DNA of 64,000 nt, taken from NCBI RefSeq assembly GCF_900105905.1, contig NZ_FNSV01000005.1:7564001-7628000 (forward strand), given 5' to 3'. The notes under the pieces were generated by a model, which saw only the letters and a list, made by a program, of their open reading frames with translations, searched no databases and was not told where the DNA came from. This DNA comes from Rhodococcus koreensis (GTDB lineage Bacteria; Actinomycetota; Actinomycetes; Mycobacteriales; Mycobacteriaceae). Made by a program: the position numbers and the translations under genes. This document shows, piece after piece, positions 6,409 through 14,619 of this stretch. Positions within the stretch are counted from its first letter, which is position 1; each line of letters begins with the position of its first letter.

Positions 6409-9078
6409 GTGAACGCTGACGAGTGGGATGAGATTCGCCGACTCCACCGGCAAGGATCTCCCATCAAGCACATCGCGGTGCAGCTCGGAATGTCGCGCAA
6501 CACGGTGCGCCGCGCGCTGACTCTCGACGAACCTCCCACCGACCACCGAAGCCGACGCGGCTCCGTCGCCGACCCCGTCGATTCGGCCATCCGGGAGCTG
6601 ATCGCCGACGACCCCGGCATCGCGATCGCGGAGATCGCGCGCCGGATCCAATGGACCAAGTCGAGGACCACGCTGGCGCGCCGGGTCACGAGCATCCGTG
6701 AGGAACGGTCGACCGGCGAACCCCACGACGGCCCGGCCGACACGGTGCCCGCGGCTCCGTCGGTCCCGGTGTACGGATCGAGTTTCGTGGGCCGTCGCAC
6801 CGAACTGCTCGAACTGCGGAAACTGCTCGGTGACCACCGGCTCGTGACCATCACCGGCCCGGGCGGAATGGGCAAGACCCGCTTCGCGATCCATGCCGCC
6901 GGCGAGTACCGCCGCGCGTTTCCGGACGGTGTGCGCGTGATCGAACTCGCCGCGCTGCGCAGCCCCGACCTCCTGACCCAGACCGTCGTGGACGGGCTCG
7001 CCCTCGCCAACCGCGACATGCATGCCAGCCCGACGGAGAACACCATCATCGAGTATCTCCGGACGCGGCGGATGCTCCTGATCCTCGACAACTGCGAGCA
7101 CCTCCTCGACGAATGCGCGCAACTGGTGTCGGTGCTGCTGCGCTCCACGACAGAACTGCGCATCATCACCACCAGCCGCGAGATACTCTCGGTACCGGAC
7201 GAATTCGTGTTCCCGCTCGCCCCGCTGCCCACGGTCAACGGAACGGAATCGCCCTCGCCGGCCCGCGGGACGGGAAGCGCGGTGGAGCTGTTCGTGAACC
7301 GGGCCGCCGCCGTGCTGTCGAAATTCGAGCTGACCGAGGACAACCGCGACGCCGTGATGCGCGTCTGCGACCGCCTCGACGGCCTTCCTCTCGCCATCGA
7401 ATTGGCCTGCGCGCGACTACCGGTGCTGTCGGTGTACGAACTGGCGGATCGGCTCGATCACCGGCTCAATCTCCTCACCACCGGCAACCGCACCGGGCCG
7501 CAGCGGCATCGGAGCCTCCAGGCGACGATGGATTGGAGCTACGAACTCTGCACTCGCGAACAACAACTCCTCTGGTCGCGAGCCTCGGTGTTCGCGGGCG
7601 GATTCGACCTCGGCATGGCCGAAGAGGTGTGCAGCGACGACGACGTCCCGGCGGACACCGTGCTCGACGGCATCTCGGCTCTGGTCGGCAAATCGATCCT
7701 GCACCGCGAAGAGGGCGGCACGCACGTGCGGTTCCGGATGCTCGAGTCGATCCGCGAATACGGGAACAGTAAGCTGACCGCCTCGGAGATGGACACCCTG
7801 ACACTGCGGCACCTGCGCTGGTGTACGCGGCTGGTGACCACGACGGCCGACAACTGGTTCAGTGCCGATCAACGCGCCGGAAGCGAGAAGCTGCGCCGCA
7901 ACCATGCCAACATCCGGTCGGCGCTGCACGCGGCACTGCTGGATTCGTCCGACGACGACGAAGTGCGGATGGCCGCGGACATGGTCTCGCGCGCCTGGTT
8001 CCTCTGGTCGTGCGGGTTCTCGGTGCGCGAACACCGGATGTGGCTGAACCGCATCCTCGAACGGGAGATGGCGCCGACGGCCACCAGGGGGCGGATGCTC
8101 GTCAATCTGGGCCTCGTCCAGACCCTGCAGGGTGACCGCGAGTCCGCCGACTCGGCGCTGACCGAGGCCTCCGCCGTCAACCTGACCGCGGATGACGCCA
8201 TCACCGGCGCGTTCACAGCGGACGTCATGGGGCTGAAGGCCTTCTTCGCCGGCGATTTCGACGAGGCGGAACGTCGGCTCACGGCTGCGCTGGAGATGTA
8301 CGAAGAGATCCCGGATCGTGAGGATCTCGCCCACACGCTGCGCGTCCACCTCGGGATGCTCTACTGCTTCACCGACGAGACGGCTCGTGCCACCGAACTC
8401 TTCGAGACGGTGAACGAGCGTGCCATCGCGGTCGGGGAGTCGTGGCTGCGTTCCTACGCCGTCTACGGGCTCGGACTGGTGGCATTGATGAACGAGGAAT
8501 TCGAGGACGCACTCCGGCTCGGCTCCGAAAGTCTGCGCCTGCGGCGCGACTTCGACGACGTCGTCGGAACCACCCTGGTCACCGACCTTCTGGGATGGGC
8601 CGAAGCCGAGGCGGGTTCGGCGGAACGGTCGGCCGTGCTCCTCGGCGCCGCCTCCTCGATGTGGGAGTCGTTCGGCATGCAGCTGTATGGCTCGAGCCAC
8701 TGGGTCGAGCAACGCACACGCTTCGAGAAGCAGGCGCGAAAGGCCCTGGGAGACGATCAGTTCGAGAAGTGCCACACCAGCGGGGCCGCGATGTCGGTCT
8801 CCGAGATCACCGGATTCGTCCTGGGGGAGTCGGTACCGTCCGGTGATACGGCTCCCGCTGGTGGCACGCGCCCGGAAGACGTTCTCTCCCCGAGGGAGCA
8901 GGAGGTGGCGACGCACGTCGCCGCCGGCATGACCAACAAGGAGATCGCTGCCAAGCTGGTTCTGTCGCCGCGCACGGTGGAAGGGCACGTCGAACACATC
9001 CTGGAAAAGCTGGGCATGAGCAGGCGTCACGAGATCGCCGCCGCGTTCGCGCACGCGGAGCGGGGCACGCCGAGCTAG
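6409..9078 (+). CDS. large STAND ATPase regulator with IstA-like HTH and LuxR C-terminus
   Basis: 889 residues from GTG 6409. Residues about 1-95 hold a winged/HTH pair resembling the IS21 IstA N-terminus (LHRQGSPIKHIAVQLGMSRN, then IAEIARRIQWTKSR). A STAND/NB-ARC ATPase follows: FVGRRTEL, Walker A GPGGMGKT near residue 150, Walker B-like MLLILDNCEHLLDEC and GLPLAIELACARL. A TPR-like helical region spans about 500-800. The end is a LuxR DNA-binding domain (LSPREQEVATHVAAGMTNKE, IAAKLVLSPRTVEGHV). Two DNA-binding domains flanking a switch ATPase suggest a signal-gated activator. By position the target is likely the flavin module on either side. It converges with the SDR gene, leaving 34 bases. 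Confidence 0.88.
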   Translation: MNADEWDEIRRLHRQGSPIKHIAVQLGMSRNTVRRALTLDEPPTDHRSRRGSVADPVDSAIRELIADDPGIAIAEIARRIQWTKSRTTLARRVTSIREERSTGEPHDGPADTVPAAPSVPVYGSSFVGRRTELLELRKLLGDHRLVTITGPGGMGKTRFAIHAAGEYRRAFPDGVRVIELAALRSPDLLTQTVVDGLALANRDMHASPTENTIIEYLRTRRMLLILDNCEHLLDECAQLVSVLLRSTTELRIITTSREILSVPDEFVFPLAPLPTVNGTESPSPARGTGSAVELFVNRAAAVLSKFELTEDNRDAVMRVCDRLDGLPLAIELACARLPVLSVYELADRLDHRLNLLTTGNRTGPQRHRSLQATMDWSYELCTREQQLLWSRASVFAGGFDLGMAEEVCSDDDVPADTVLDGISALVGKSILHREEGGTHVRFRMLESIREYGNSKLTASEMDTLTLRHLRWCTRLVTTTADNWFSADQRAGSEKLRRNHANIRSALHAALLDSSDDDEVRMAADMVSRAWFLWSCGFSVREHRMWLNRILEREMAPTATRGRMLVNLGLVQTLQGDRESADSALTEASAVNLTADDAITGAFTADVMGLKAFFAGDFDEAERRLTAALEMYEEIPDREDLAHTLRVHLGMLYCFTDETARATELFETVNERAIAVGESWLRSYAVYGLGLVALMNEEFEDALRLGSESLRLRRDFDDVVGTTLVTDLLGWAEAEAGSAERSAVLLGAASSMWESFGMQLYGSSHWVEQRTRFEKQARKALGDDQFEKCHTSGAAMSVSEITGFVLGESVPSGDTAPAGGTRPEDVLSPREQEVATHVAAGMTNKEIAAKLVLSPRTVEGHVEHILEKLGMSRRHEIAAAFAHAERGTPS

Positions 9079-9112
9079 TTCCGCGTGCCCCGCACTCGCA
9101 GGGATGTGCTGG

Positions 9113-9949
9113 TCAGACCTTGTTGAGGGCACCCGCGTCGACGGGCATCGCGATGCCGGTGACGTAGCGTGCCGCATCCGACGCCAGCCACACCACGGCG
9201 TTGCTGACATCCACCGGCTCGATCCACGGAATCGGCAGCACGTTCATCGCCGTCTCGCACGCCTCACGGAAATCCTCGTGCGTGGGCGTCTCCAGGTCGG
9301 GACGGAACAGGCGGTACATGTCCTCGTTGTCGATCATGTCCGTCAGCACCGACGTGGGATGGATGGAGTTGCACCGAATCCGATGGGCGCCCAGCTCATT
9401 GGCGGCGGTCCGGGCGAGTCCGGTGACCCCGTGCTTCGCGGCGACGTAATGGGCGAAGTTCGGGAAACCCTGTAAACCGCCGGTGGAGCTGATCAGGACG
9501 ATCGACCCGCCCTCACCCTGCTCGATCAGGTGGGGAACGGTCGCCCGCATGGTCTTCCACACACCCGACAGGTTGATGTCGACCATTTCGTCCCACTGCT
9601 CTTCGGAGAGCTCGTGCAGCGGTGCGGACGAGAAGATGCCGGCGTTCGCGACCACGGTGTCGAGTCGTCCGAGCTTCGCGACACCCTCCGCGACCACGTC
9701 CTGGAGCTGACTCAGCGACCGCACGTCGGCGACCGCGACGTGGGCACGTTGCCCGAACTTCTCGATGTGCCGGGCCGTTTCCTGAAGCTCGTCCTCCGTC
9801 GCTCCGCGGTACTTCGTCGTAGCCGGCTTGGCGCAGAGGTCGACGATGATGACGTCGGCGCCCTCCTCCGCGAGCCGGATCGCATGCGAGCGTCCCTGCC
9901 CGCGTGCAGCTCCCGTTACCAGCGCGACCTTGCCTTCAAGCTGTCCCAT
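9113..9949 (-). CDS. mycofactocin-coupled SDR-family oxidoreductase
   Basis: 278 residues, start at ATG 9949. The Rossmann motif is GAARGQGRSHAIRLAEEGAD, the long insertion after VDLCAKPATTKYRGATEDEL is typical, and NAG plus YVAAK (catalytic Tyr/Lys) are present. The GxARGQGRSHA signature is that of SDRs that hold NAD(H) tightly and are thought to be re-oxidised by mycofactocin rather than by free NAD+. It probably oxidises a secondary alcohol, for instance a terpenoid or steroid-like one. It lies 34 bases downstream of the monooxygenase on the same strand, so the two probably act in one catabolic pathway. Confidence 0.85.
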   Translation of the reverse strand: MGQLEGKVALVTGAARGQGRSHAIRLAEEGADVIIVDLCAKPATTKYRGATEDELQETARHIEKFGQRAHVAVADVRSLSQLQDVVAEGVAKLGRLDTVVANAGIFSSAPLHELSEEQWDEMVDINLSGVWKTMRATVPHLIEQGEGGSIVLISSTGGLQGFPNFAHYVAAKHGVTGLARTAANELGAHRIRCNSIHPTSVLTDMIDNEDMYRLFRPDLETPTHEDFREACETAMNVLPIPWIEPVDVSNAVVWLASDAARYVTGIAMPVDAGALNKV

Positions 9950-9983
9950 CAGGGGTCCTTCCGTTGTAAATGAACTGGGGTCT

Positions 9984-11174
9984 TCAGACGGCGTATGCGC
10001 GCATGATCGGTGTGGCGGCGTCGACGAGGGTGATCTGATCGACCAGCATGTGCTGCGTCGCGACGGCGGCGTCGCGCACGCACCGGCCGAGCGCGCTGGG
10101 GTTACGGATCGACTGGCTGCCCGCCCAGCGGTGCGCGAAGCCGACGATCTCACCGGCGACTTCCTGCGACCAGGTGATGACCTGACGCAACCGGGCGCGC
10201 TGCTCCTCGGTGATCTCCACACCGGCGCGCGCACTGGCCTCGGCGTCCTCGTGGGCGGCGTACACGTACAGGCGAGTCGCCTGGTAGAGAGCTTCGTACT
10301 TGCTGAACTCGCGGCGGAACAGTTCCGACTCGCCGACCACCGTGGCGTAGCCGGGACGTGCCTTGTTGGCGACGATCCGGACGATCTCCTCGAGCGCCCG
10401 CTTCGCCAGTCCGAGTGCCACGGGGGCGTGCCCGCCGACGCCGATGCCGAGCAGTCCCAGGCGGTACACGGGCTCGGAGCGAACGGGGGTGGTCGAGAAC
10501 GTCTCCATCGTGAACTTGTCGGGAATGAAGCGGTCGTGGACGGCGTAGTCGTAGCTGCCGGTGCCGACCAGTCCCATCACGTTCCAGTTTCCGAGGAATT
10601 CGACGTCGGCCCGCGGGAGGAAGCCGACGCGGCAGTCGGGGGTACCGGCCTCGTCCACGATGGGGTTCCCGTTGTCGTCGTGGACGACGAATCCCGCGCC
10701 GATCCATGTGGCGTGCGCGGATCCGCTCGCGAATTGGTAGCGGCCGGTGACGCGGTAGCCGCCCTCGACGCGGACGGCCTTGCCGGTGGGCATGATCATG
10801 CCTGCGGTGATGCCGCGGTCCGGACCGCCAAACATCTCGCGGGCGCCCTCGTCGTTCATGAACCCGGCGGCGATGCCGGTGCTGAAGGAGTTGGCCATCA
10901 GCGCCCAGCCCGTCGACGCGTCGGCCCGCGAGATCTCTTCGATCACTTCGAGTGCCTGCACGATGCCCAGCCCGCCGCCGCCGAACTCGGTCGGGACGAG
11001 GGTCCAGAACAGCTCCGCCTCGGCGAGGGCCTCGTATACCGGCCGGGTGATCGTCGCGTCACGCTCGATCGCATCCGCCTCCTGCTCGACGACGCGAGCG
11101 ACGGCCTTCGCCCGGGCGAGGTAGTCGACAGGCTCGGCGAGGGCGGACACTGATCGATCAACGGTTTGCGTCAT
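9984..11174 (-). CDS. acyl-CoA-dehydrogenase-fold flavin-dependent monooxygenase (HsaA/DszC-like)
   Basis: 396 residues from ATG 11174, preceded by AGGAAGG at good spacing. The N-terminal helical domain has LFWTLVPTEFGGGGLGIVQ and ADASTGWALMAN. The middle beta domain contains GYRVTGRYQFASGSAHATW, and the C-terminal four-helix bundle belongs to the acyl-CoA dehydrogenase type-2 family. These class D two-component oxygenases use reduced flavin from a separate reductase; the HpaC-like gene at 5.1-5.6 kb fits. Known substrates in the family are phenols, steroids and thiophenes, and none can be chosen here. Transcribed with the SDR gene. Confidence 0.85.
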   Translation of the reverse strand: MTQTVDRSVSALAEPVDYLARAKAVARVVEQEADAIERDATITRPVYEALAEAELFWTLVPTEFGGGGLGIVQALEVIEEISRADASTGWALMANSFSTGIAAGFMNDEGAREMFGGPDRGITAGMIMPTGKAVRVEGGYRVTGRYQFASGSAHATWIGAGFVVHDDNGNPIVDEAGTPDCRVGFLPRADVEFLGNWNVMGLVGTGSYDYAVHDRFIPDKFTMETFSTTPVRSEPVYRLGLLGIGVGGHAPVALGLAKRALEEIVRIVANKARPGYATVVGESELFRREFSKYEALYQATRLYVYAAHEDAEASARAGVEITEEQRARLRQVITWSQEVAGEIVGFAHRWAGSQSIRNPSALGRCVRDAAVATQHMLVDQITLVDAATPIMRAYAV

Positions 11175-11287
11175 GGAAATGACCTTCCTGGTATGCAACT
11201 CGGCTCGTCGTCCACCGCACATTTCGGCGGGGACGCGATCGCGGTATGACCTGAATCACAATGGTCTGTTCGCGTTCTGCACACAGG

Positions 11288-11321
11288 CGGGTGACCACGT
11301 GGTCCACTACGTGGTCACCCG
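11288..11321. promoter_or_regulatory. perfect 13-bp inverted repeat upstream of the monooxygenase
   Basis: Arms CGGGTGACCACGT and ACGTGGTCACCCG are separated by 8 bases, with the centre about 130 bases upstream of the monooxygenase start. Each arm contains a CACGTGG-like half. There is no T-run, so an operator for a dimeric regulator fits better than a terminator. Confidence 0.55.
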
Positions 11322-11378
11322 GTCGGGTATTACGGCGAGCGAGAAGCTCGCCCGGTCATCTCTCGTGGGTTGCCGCGG

Positions 11379-12110
11379 TTACACCGCGTAAGAACTGCGG
11401 AGTCGGCGACGGGTCACCAGCTTCTCAGGTCCGCCCGCGGGCCCACCGCGGTGGCGGCCACGCCCCTGGTTGACTCGACATCTGCCTGCCGAACTCGATG
11501 GCGGCGGAAACAGCCTGGCCACCGGACATTGCCATTCGCTCGTACTGCGTGGCGGAAGCAACTCGACCGAACTTCCGTAGGTAAGCACGGAACAGACCCC
11601 GTCCTTTTCGAGGACCAGAATTCCCGGGTAGAGCTCGCAGACCAGAGTCCGCGACCCGGGTGCGGTCGTGAAGTGTGTGGCCCTCACCTCGAGCAGGGGC
11701 CGTCCGGCGACAACGCACGCGGTCCAGGCCGGCCGCGCCCGGGCACCAGGAGGCGGCATGTTTCGGATCCTGCGCGGCCCGTCGAAGTAGCGGCTGAGCG
11801 CAACGAAATCGACCAGGTCGCCGAATCGGTCGGCAGCAATCTGAGCGTGTGCCCCGGGAATGGTGAATGCCTCATGCATGTCATCCGGTAGCGGTTCGAC
11901 CTCGTCGCCGAATGACAGCATCGTCTGGACGCGGCCACCTTCGACGACGAGGACGCCCTGGTACAGCTCGCACACGAGCCGCTGTTCCCCGTGCTGTTCG
12001 ATGTGTGTCGCCCCGACCTGCATCCATCCGTCGGTCTCGCGGCATTCGCCCGGGGAGTATGCGATTTTGTACCGCATCACCTGTTCCCACAAGGGCCGCG
12101 AGCGTGTCAT
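11379..12110 (-). CDS. tandem-repeat partner protein of the GIY-YIG nuclease, probably frameshifted near its end
   Basis: ATG 12110 overlaps the stop of the nuclease gene (ATGA). The 243-residue frame carries two copies of one module. Copy one is VGATHIEQHGEQRLVCELY then GVLVVEGGRVQTMLSFGDEV. Copy two is VRATHFTTAPGSRTLVCELY then GILVLEKDGVCSVLTYGSSV. After SSVELLPP (near 11545) the current frame turns into low-quality sequence. A neighbouring frame continues as TQYERMAMSGGQAVSAAIEF and ends WPPPRWARGRT at 11425, matching the remnant at 3.3 kb. One lost base explains this, so the ancestral product probably ran 11425-12110. Function unknown; I do not recognise the family. Tight coupling suggests a partner, inhibitor or specificity factor of the nuclease. 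Confidence 0.6.
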   Translation of the reverse strand: MTRSRPLWEQVMRYKIAYSPGECRETDGWMQVGATHIEQHGEQRLVCELYQGVLVVEGGRVQTMLSFGDEVEPLPDDMHEAFTIPGAHAQIAADRFGDLVDFVALSRYFDGPRRIRNMPPPGARARPAWTACVVAGRPLLEVRATHFTTAPGSRTLVCELYPGILVLEKDGVCSVLTYGSSVELLPPRSTSEWQCPVARLFPPPSSSAGRCRVNQGRGRHRGGPAGGPEKLVTRRRLRSSYAV

Positions 12111-13723
12111 CTGTCCCCGAAACGCGGCGCCCAGAACGGCAGGTTGCGGAAGTAGTCGATGTCTTGGTCTTGATCGTCGAACGCGAATGCGATGAGGTCG
12201 TCCCACTCGGGTCGAAGGTTGCGGGCGACCGGCCACACCGTGTCCTGGCTGGTGTACAAGTAGTACCGCTGCGGCAGGGGAGCGGTGTCCTCCCACTCCA
12301 CGGTTACCGAGCAGCCGTCGCCTGGGTTGCCGGCGATGACACCGCGCAGAGAGAAGTCCATCACGGACACCGAATTATCGCGGCGATCGAACGGCACATC
12401 GTCAGTCACGTTCTTCCGCGTTCGCACGATGATGCGTTCGCCCACTCGCATGTCGACGACCTTGGGCTCGTACCGAGGATCGGGATCCATCCGCCACTCG
12501 CCGGACGCCAGGAAGTCCTTCACTTGGTTGCGGCCCGACCGCTTGCTGCCGCATCCCACGATCCAGTAGCACTCGTCGTCATCGAGCAGAGCAATGTCGT
12601 CGTCCTCCGTGTGCGACGCGCTCTCCTGGGCGATCTCCGCCTCGTCATTCGTGGACAGTTCGTGTGGCCTTTCGGGCAATGTGTGGACAGAAGGCGTGTC
12701 GGACGCTGCGGGAGTGGCAGGGCGGGGGTACTCGGGATAGACGAGTTGTACGACCTGCGGGCAGTGGTACCTGGTGTAAACGCAAAAGTGCTTGCGCATG
12801 ACGTCCAACACCAACCTCGCCGCGGCGGCAGTGACCTGTGGATCCTCAAGGAGCCGTGTCAGTTCCGTGAGGCCGCGGATGTCCAATCGAACCAGGTCGC
12901 TACCGGCATCGTCATACTGGACCGTCCTGATGCCTACCTTGGGATGACGCCGTCGCAGTCCCCACTTGGCTCTCGTGTTCGGGAACAACACGCTTTCCCG
13001 AACATTTACGAACCCGAACAGTTCGCCGGGAAACCGCTTGTCCTCGTGCACGACGAACGTTTCCATCTTTCCGACATTGACGCAGAACCGCCGCGGCGAG
13101 TGGGTGCCCGCATACGTTCCGGCGCTGACACCCCAATACTGGAATTCGGTTGCGCGAGGCGCTGGCACGCACGACTCCAGATAGGATCGCAACACCTCGG
13201 TGACCGCCGTCGAATGCGGTGCTTCCGTGTAGCGCTGGGCAGTTGTCGAGTAACGATCCTCCTGCTGGGGGATCGCCTTCAACGGCGTCTGATCCGCGCC
13301 GTTGTACTCAGCTGGGTTCAGAATCCAGCGGGCCTGTTCCTCGTCGGACAGCAACTCGTCGAGTGCATCGCGTCCCGCTGTGGTGCTGGCGTTGAGAACG
13401 TTGCGCAGCCGGATATTGTTGCTCTCGAGTTCGTGCGTGAGGAATCGCTCGTACTTCTTGAGCTCCTGCTTGGATGCCGTCTCCGGGAGGAGGCGTACCG
13501 AGGTGATCTCCGACCCCCACTTGGCCGCATGACCTCCCATGCGTGATCGCAGGTCGACGGATTCGCCGACGTAATACGTGTCGTTGTCGAAGCGGAGGAG
13601 GTAATAGCCGCTCTGACGGGGACCGTTCGCCGGCAATGCCGTCGACCGCACTTCGCCGAAGGGAACCTCGGGAAGAAACCCACGCTTGTCTGCCCAGGCC
13701 GCTGCCGCATCCGTGTCGCTCAT
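12107..13723 (-). CDS. GIY-YIG nuclease with McrB-N-like C-terminal domain
   Basis: 538 residues. Residues about 38-105 form a GIY-YIG domain: GYY (39-41), YVG (51-53), arginines at 59/61 (VDLRSR) and a candidate metal-binding Glu at 92 in ELKKYERFLTHELE. A middle region (about 160-330) has RFCVNVGKMETFVV and WGLRRRHPKVGIRT and is unassigned. Residues about 385-503 (YWIVGCGSKRSGRNQ, FLASGEW, VGERIIVRTRK, PFDRRDNSVSVMDF, GDG, VEWED, YYLYT, VWPV) follow the pattern of the N-terminal domain of some McrB-like restriction ATPases. No ATPase is fused or adjacent. The architecture suggests a stand-alone restriction enzyme, possibly modification-sensitive (inference). Confidence 0.75.
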   Translation of the reverse strand: MSDTDAAAAWADKRGFLPEVPFGEVRSTALPANGPRQSGYYLLRFDNDTYYVGESVDLRSRMGGHAAKWGSEITSVRLLPETASKQELKKYERFLTHELESNNIRLRNVLNASTTAGRDALDELLSDEEQARWILNPAEYNGADQTPLKAIPQQEDRYSTTAQRYTEAPHSTAVTEVLRSYLESCVPAPRATEFQYWGVSAGTYAGTHSPRRFCVNVGKMETFVVHEDKRFPGELFGFVNVRESVLFPNTRAKWGLRRRHPKVGIRTVQYDDAGSDLVRLDIRGLTELTRLLEDPQVTAAAARLVLDVMRKHFCVYTRYHCPQVVQLVYPEYPRPATPAASDTPSVHTLPERPHELSTNDEAEIAQESASHTEDDDIALLDDDECYWIVGCGSKRSGRNQVKDFLASGEWRMDPDPRYEPKVVDMRVGERIIVRTRKNVTDDVPFDRRDNSVSVMDFSLRGVIAGNPGDGCSVTVEWEDTAPLPQRYYLYTSQDTVWPVARNLRPEWDDLIAFAFDDQDQDIDYFRNLPFWAPRFGDR

Positions 13724-14053
13724 GCGAACACAGTAGAGCCAACGGCGGACGTGTTCTGTCGGTTGCCCGATGCAACTCCGGTAAGCCGCAAAGAGGACGC
13801 GCTGGCACCGTGTTTCGCGATGACGATTGCCTGCACATACCGCCCGCGAGGAGCGATCAATCCGAATGCGTGCCTGTGTATGGCAGATACGGTCACGCGA
13901 CCGATACCGGACGAGCTTGGGTCCGTGTTATCTAGTGAGCGTTGAGTGGATTACGAAGCGCCGCAGTAGTAATGCTGCGGCGCGGATCGGCGTGGTCGAC
14001 TCAGTACGTCGTCAAGTTTCATGCTTCTCTTACATCTCCGAAGGACACCGCCG
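13724..14053. other. intergenic gap with a small hairpin
   Basis: 330 bases between the divergent nuclease and TM2 genes. It holds a 9-bp perfect stem, GCGCCGCAG/CTGCGGCGC, at 13958-13983, and AAGGA 8 bases before the TM2 ATG. Promoters of both genes should lie here. No coding sequence is convincing. Confidence 0.4.
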
Positions 14054-14455
14054 ATGACCCAGCCCCAGCCTCCCTACGGTGAACAACCGCAACAGCCGTC
14101 TGGAGTGCAGCCGTACGGGCAGCAGCCCTTCGCGCATCCCGCCCAGAACTTCGGCCAGGGATCGGGACTGCAACAGCCTGCGGCCTACGGGTACCACCCG
14201 GTGACGGGATTGCCGTACTCGCACAAGACGAAGCTCGCCGCCGGTCTGCTGAGCATCTTCTTCGGGTACTTCGGCGCGGGACGGTTCTACGCCGGCCACA
14301 CCGGCCTCGGATTCGCGATGCTGATCGTGAACATCGTGCTCACCGTCGTCTCCCTCGGCATGTGGCTCTTCGTCGCGTGGATCTGGCCCGTCATCGACGG
14401 CATCGTCCTCCTCGCAGGCGAGCCGAAGGACAAGAACGGACTCCCCTTGAGGTAG
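14054..14455 (+). CDS. TM2 domain membrane protein
   Basis: 133 residues; ATG 14054 is chosen because AAGGA sits 8 bases upstream. The first 55 residues are a Pro/Gln/Gly-rich cytoplasmic tail (PQPPYGEQPQQPSG). Next is the TM2 signature, with KTKLAAGLLSIFFGYFGAGR as helix one, the conserved FYAGHTGLG turn and a second membrane stretch, followed by a third (SLGMWLFVAWIWPVIDGIVL). TM2 proteins are small envelope proteins of poorly known function. Actinobacterial members commonly have such a proline-rich tail. Confidence 0.8.
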   Translation: MTQPQPPYGEQPQQPSGVQPYGQQPFAHPAQNFGQGSGLQQPAAYGYHPVTGLPYSHKTKLAAGLLSIFFGYFGAGRFYAGHTGLGFAMLIVNIVLTVVSLGMWLFVAWIWPVIDGIVLLAGEPKDKNGLPLR

Positions 14456-14543
14456 CGGCGAAGACGGGCGGATGCCGAGGCGAGCGGCTGCACGACCGGC
14501 GGTTGCCTCGAGGCATACATGGTCGCCCAGTCGGGTAATGCGC

Positions 14544-14574
14544 GAGAGCGGCGAGCACGAAGCTCGCCGCTCTC
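14544..14574. terminator. 13-bp stem hairpin between convergent genes
   Basis: Perfect arms GAGAGCGGCGAGC and GCTCGCCGCTCTC with a 5-base loop (ACGAA). It lies between the end of the TM2 gene and the end of the HugZ-like gene, which converge. A T-run is lacking, as is common in this group, so it is called by position and stem strength. Confidence 0.6.
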
Positions 14575-14619
14575 AGCCGGGCAGGTCGGTCGGGAGGGAG
14601 TCACCCCCGGGTCACGCGC

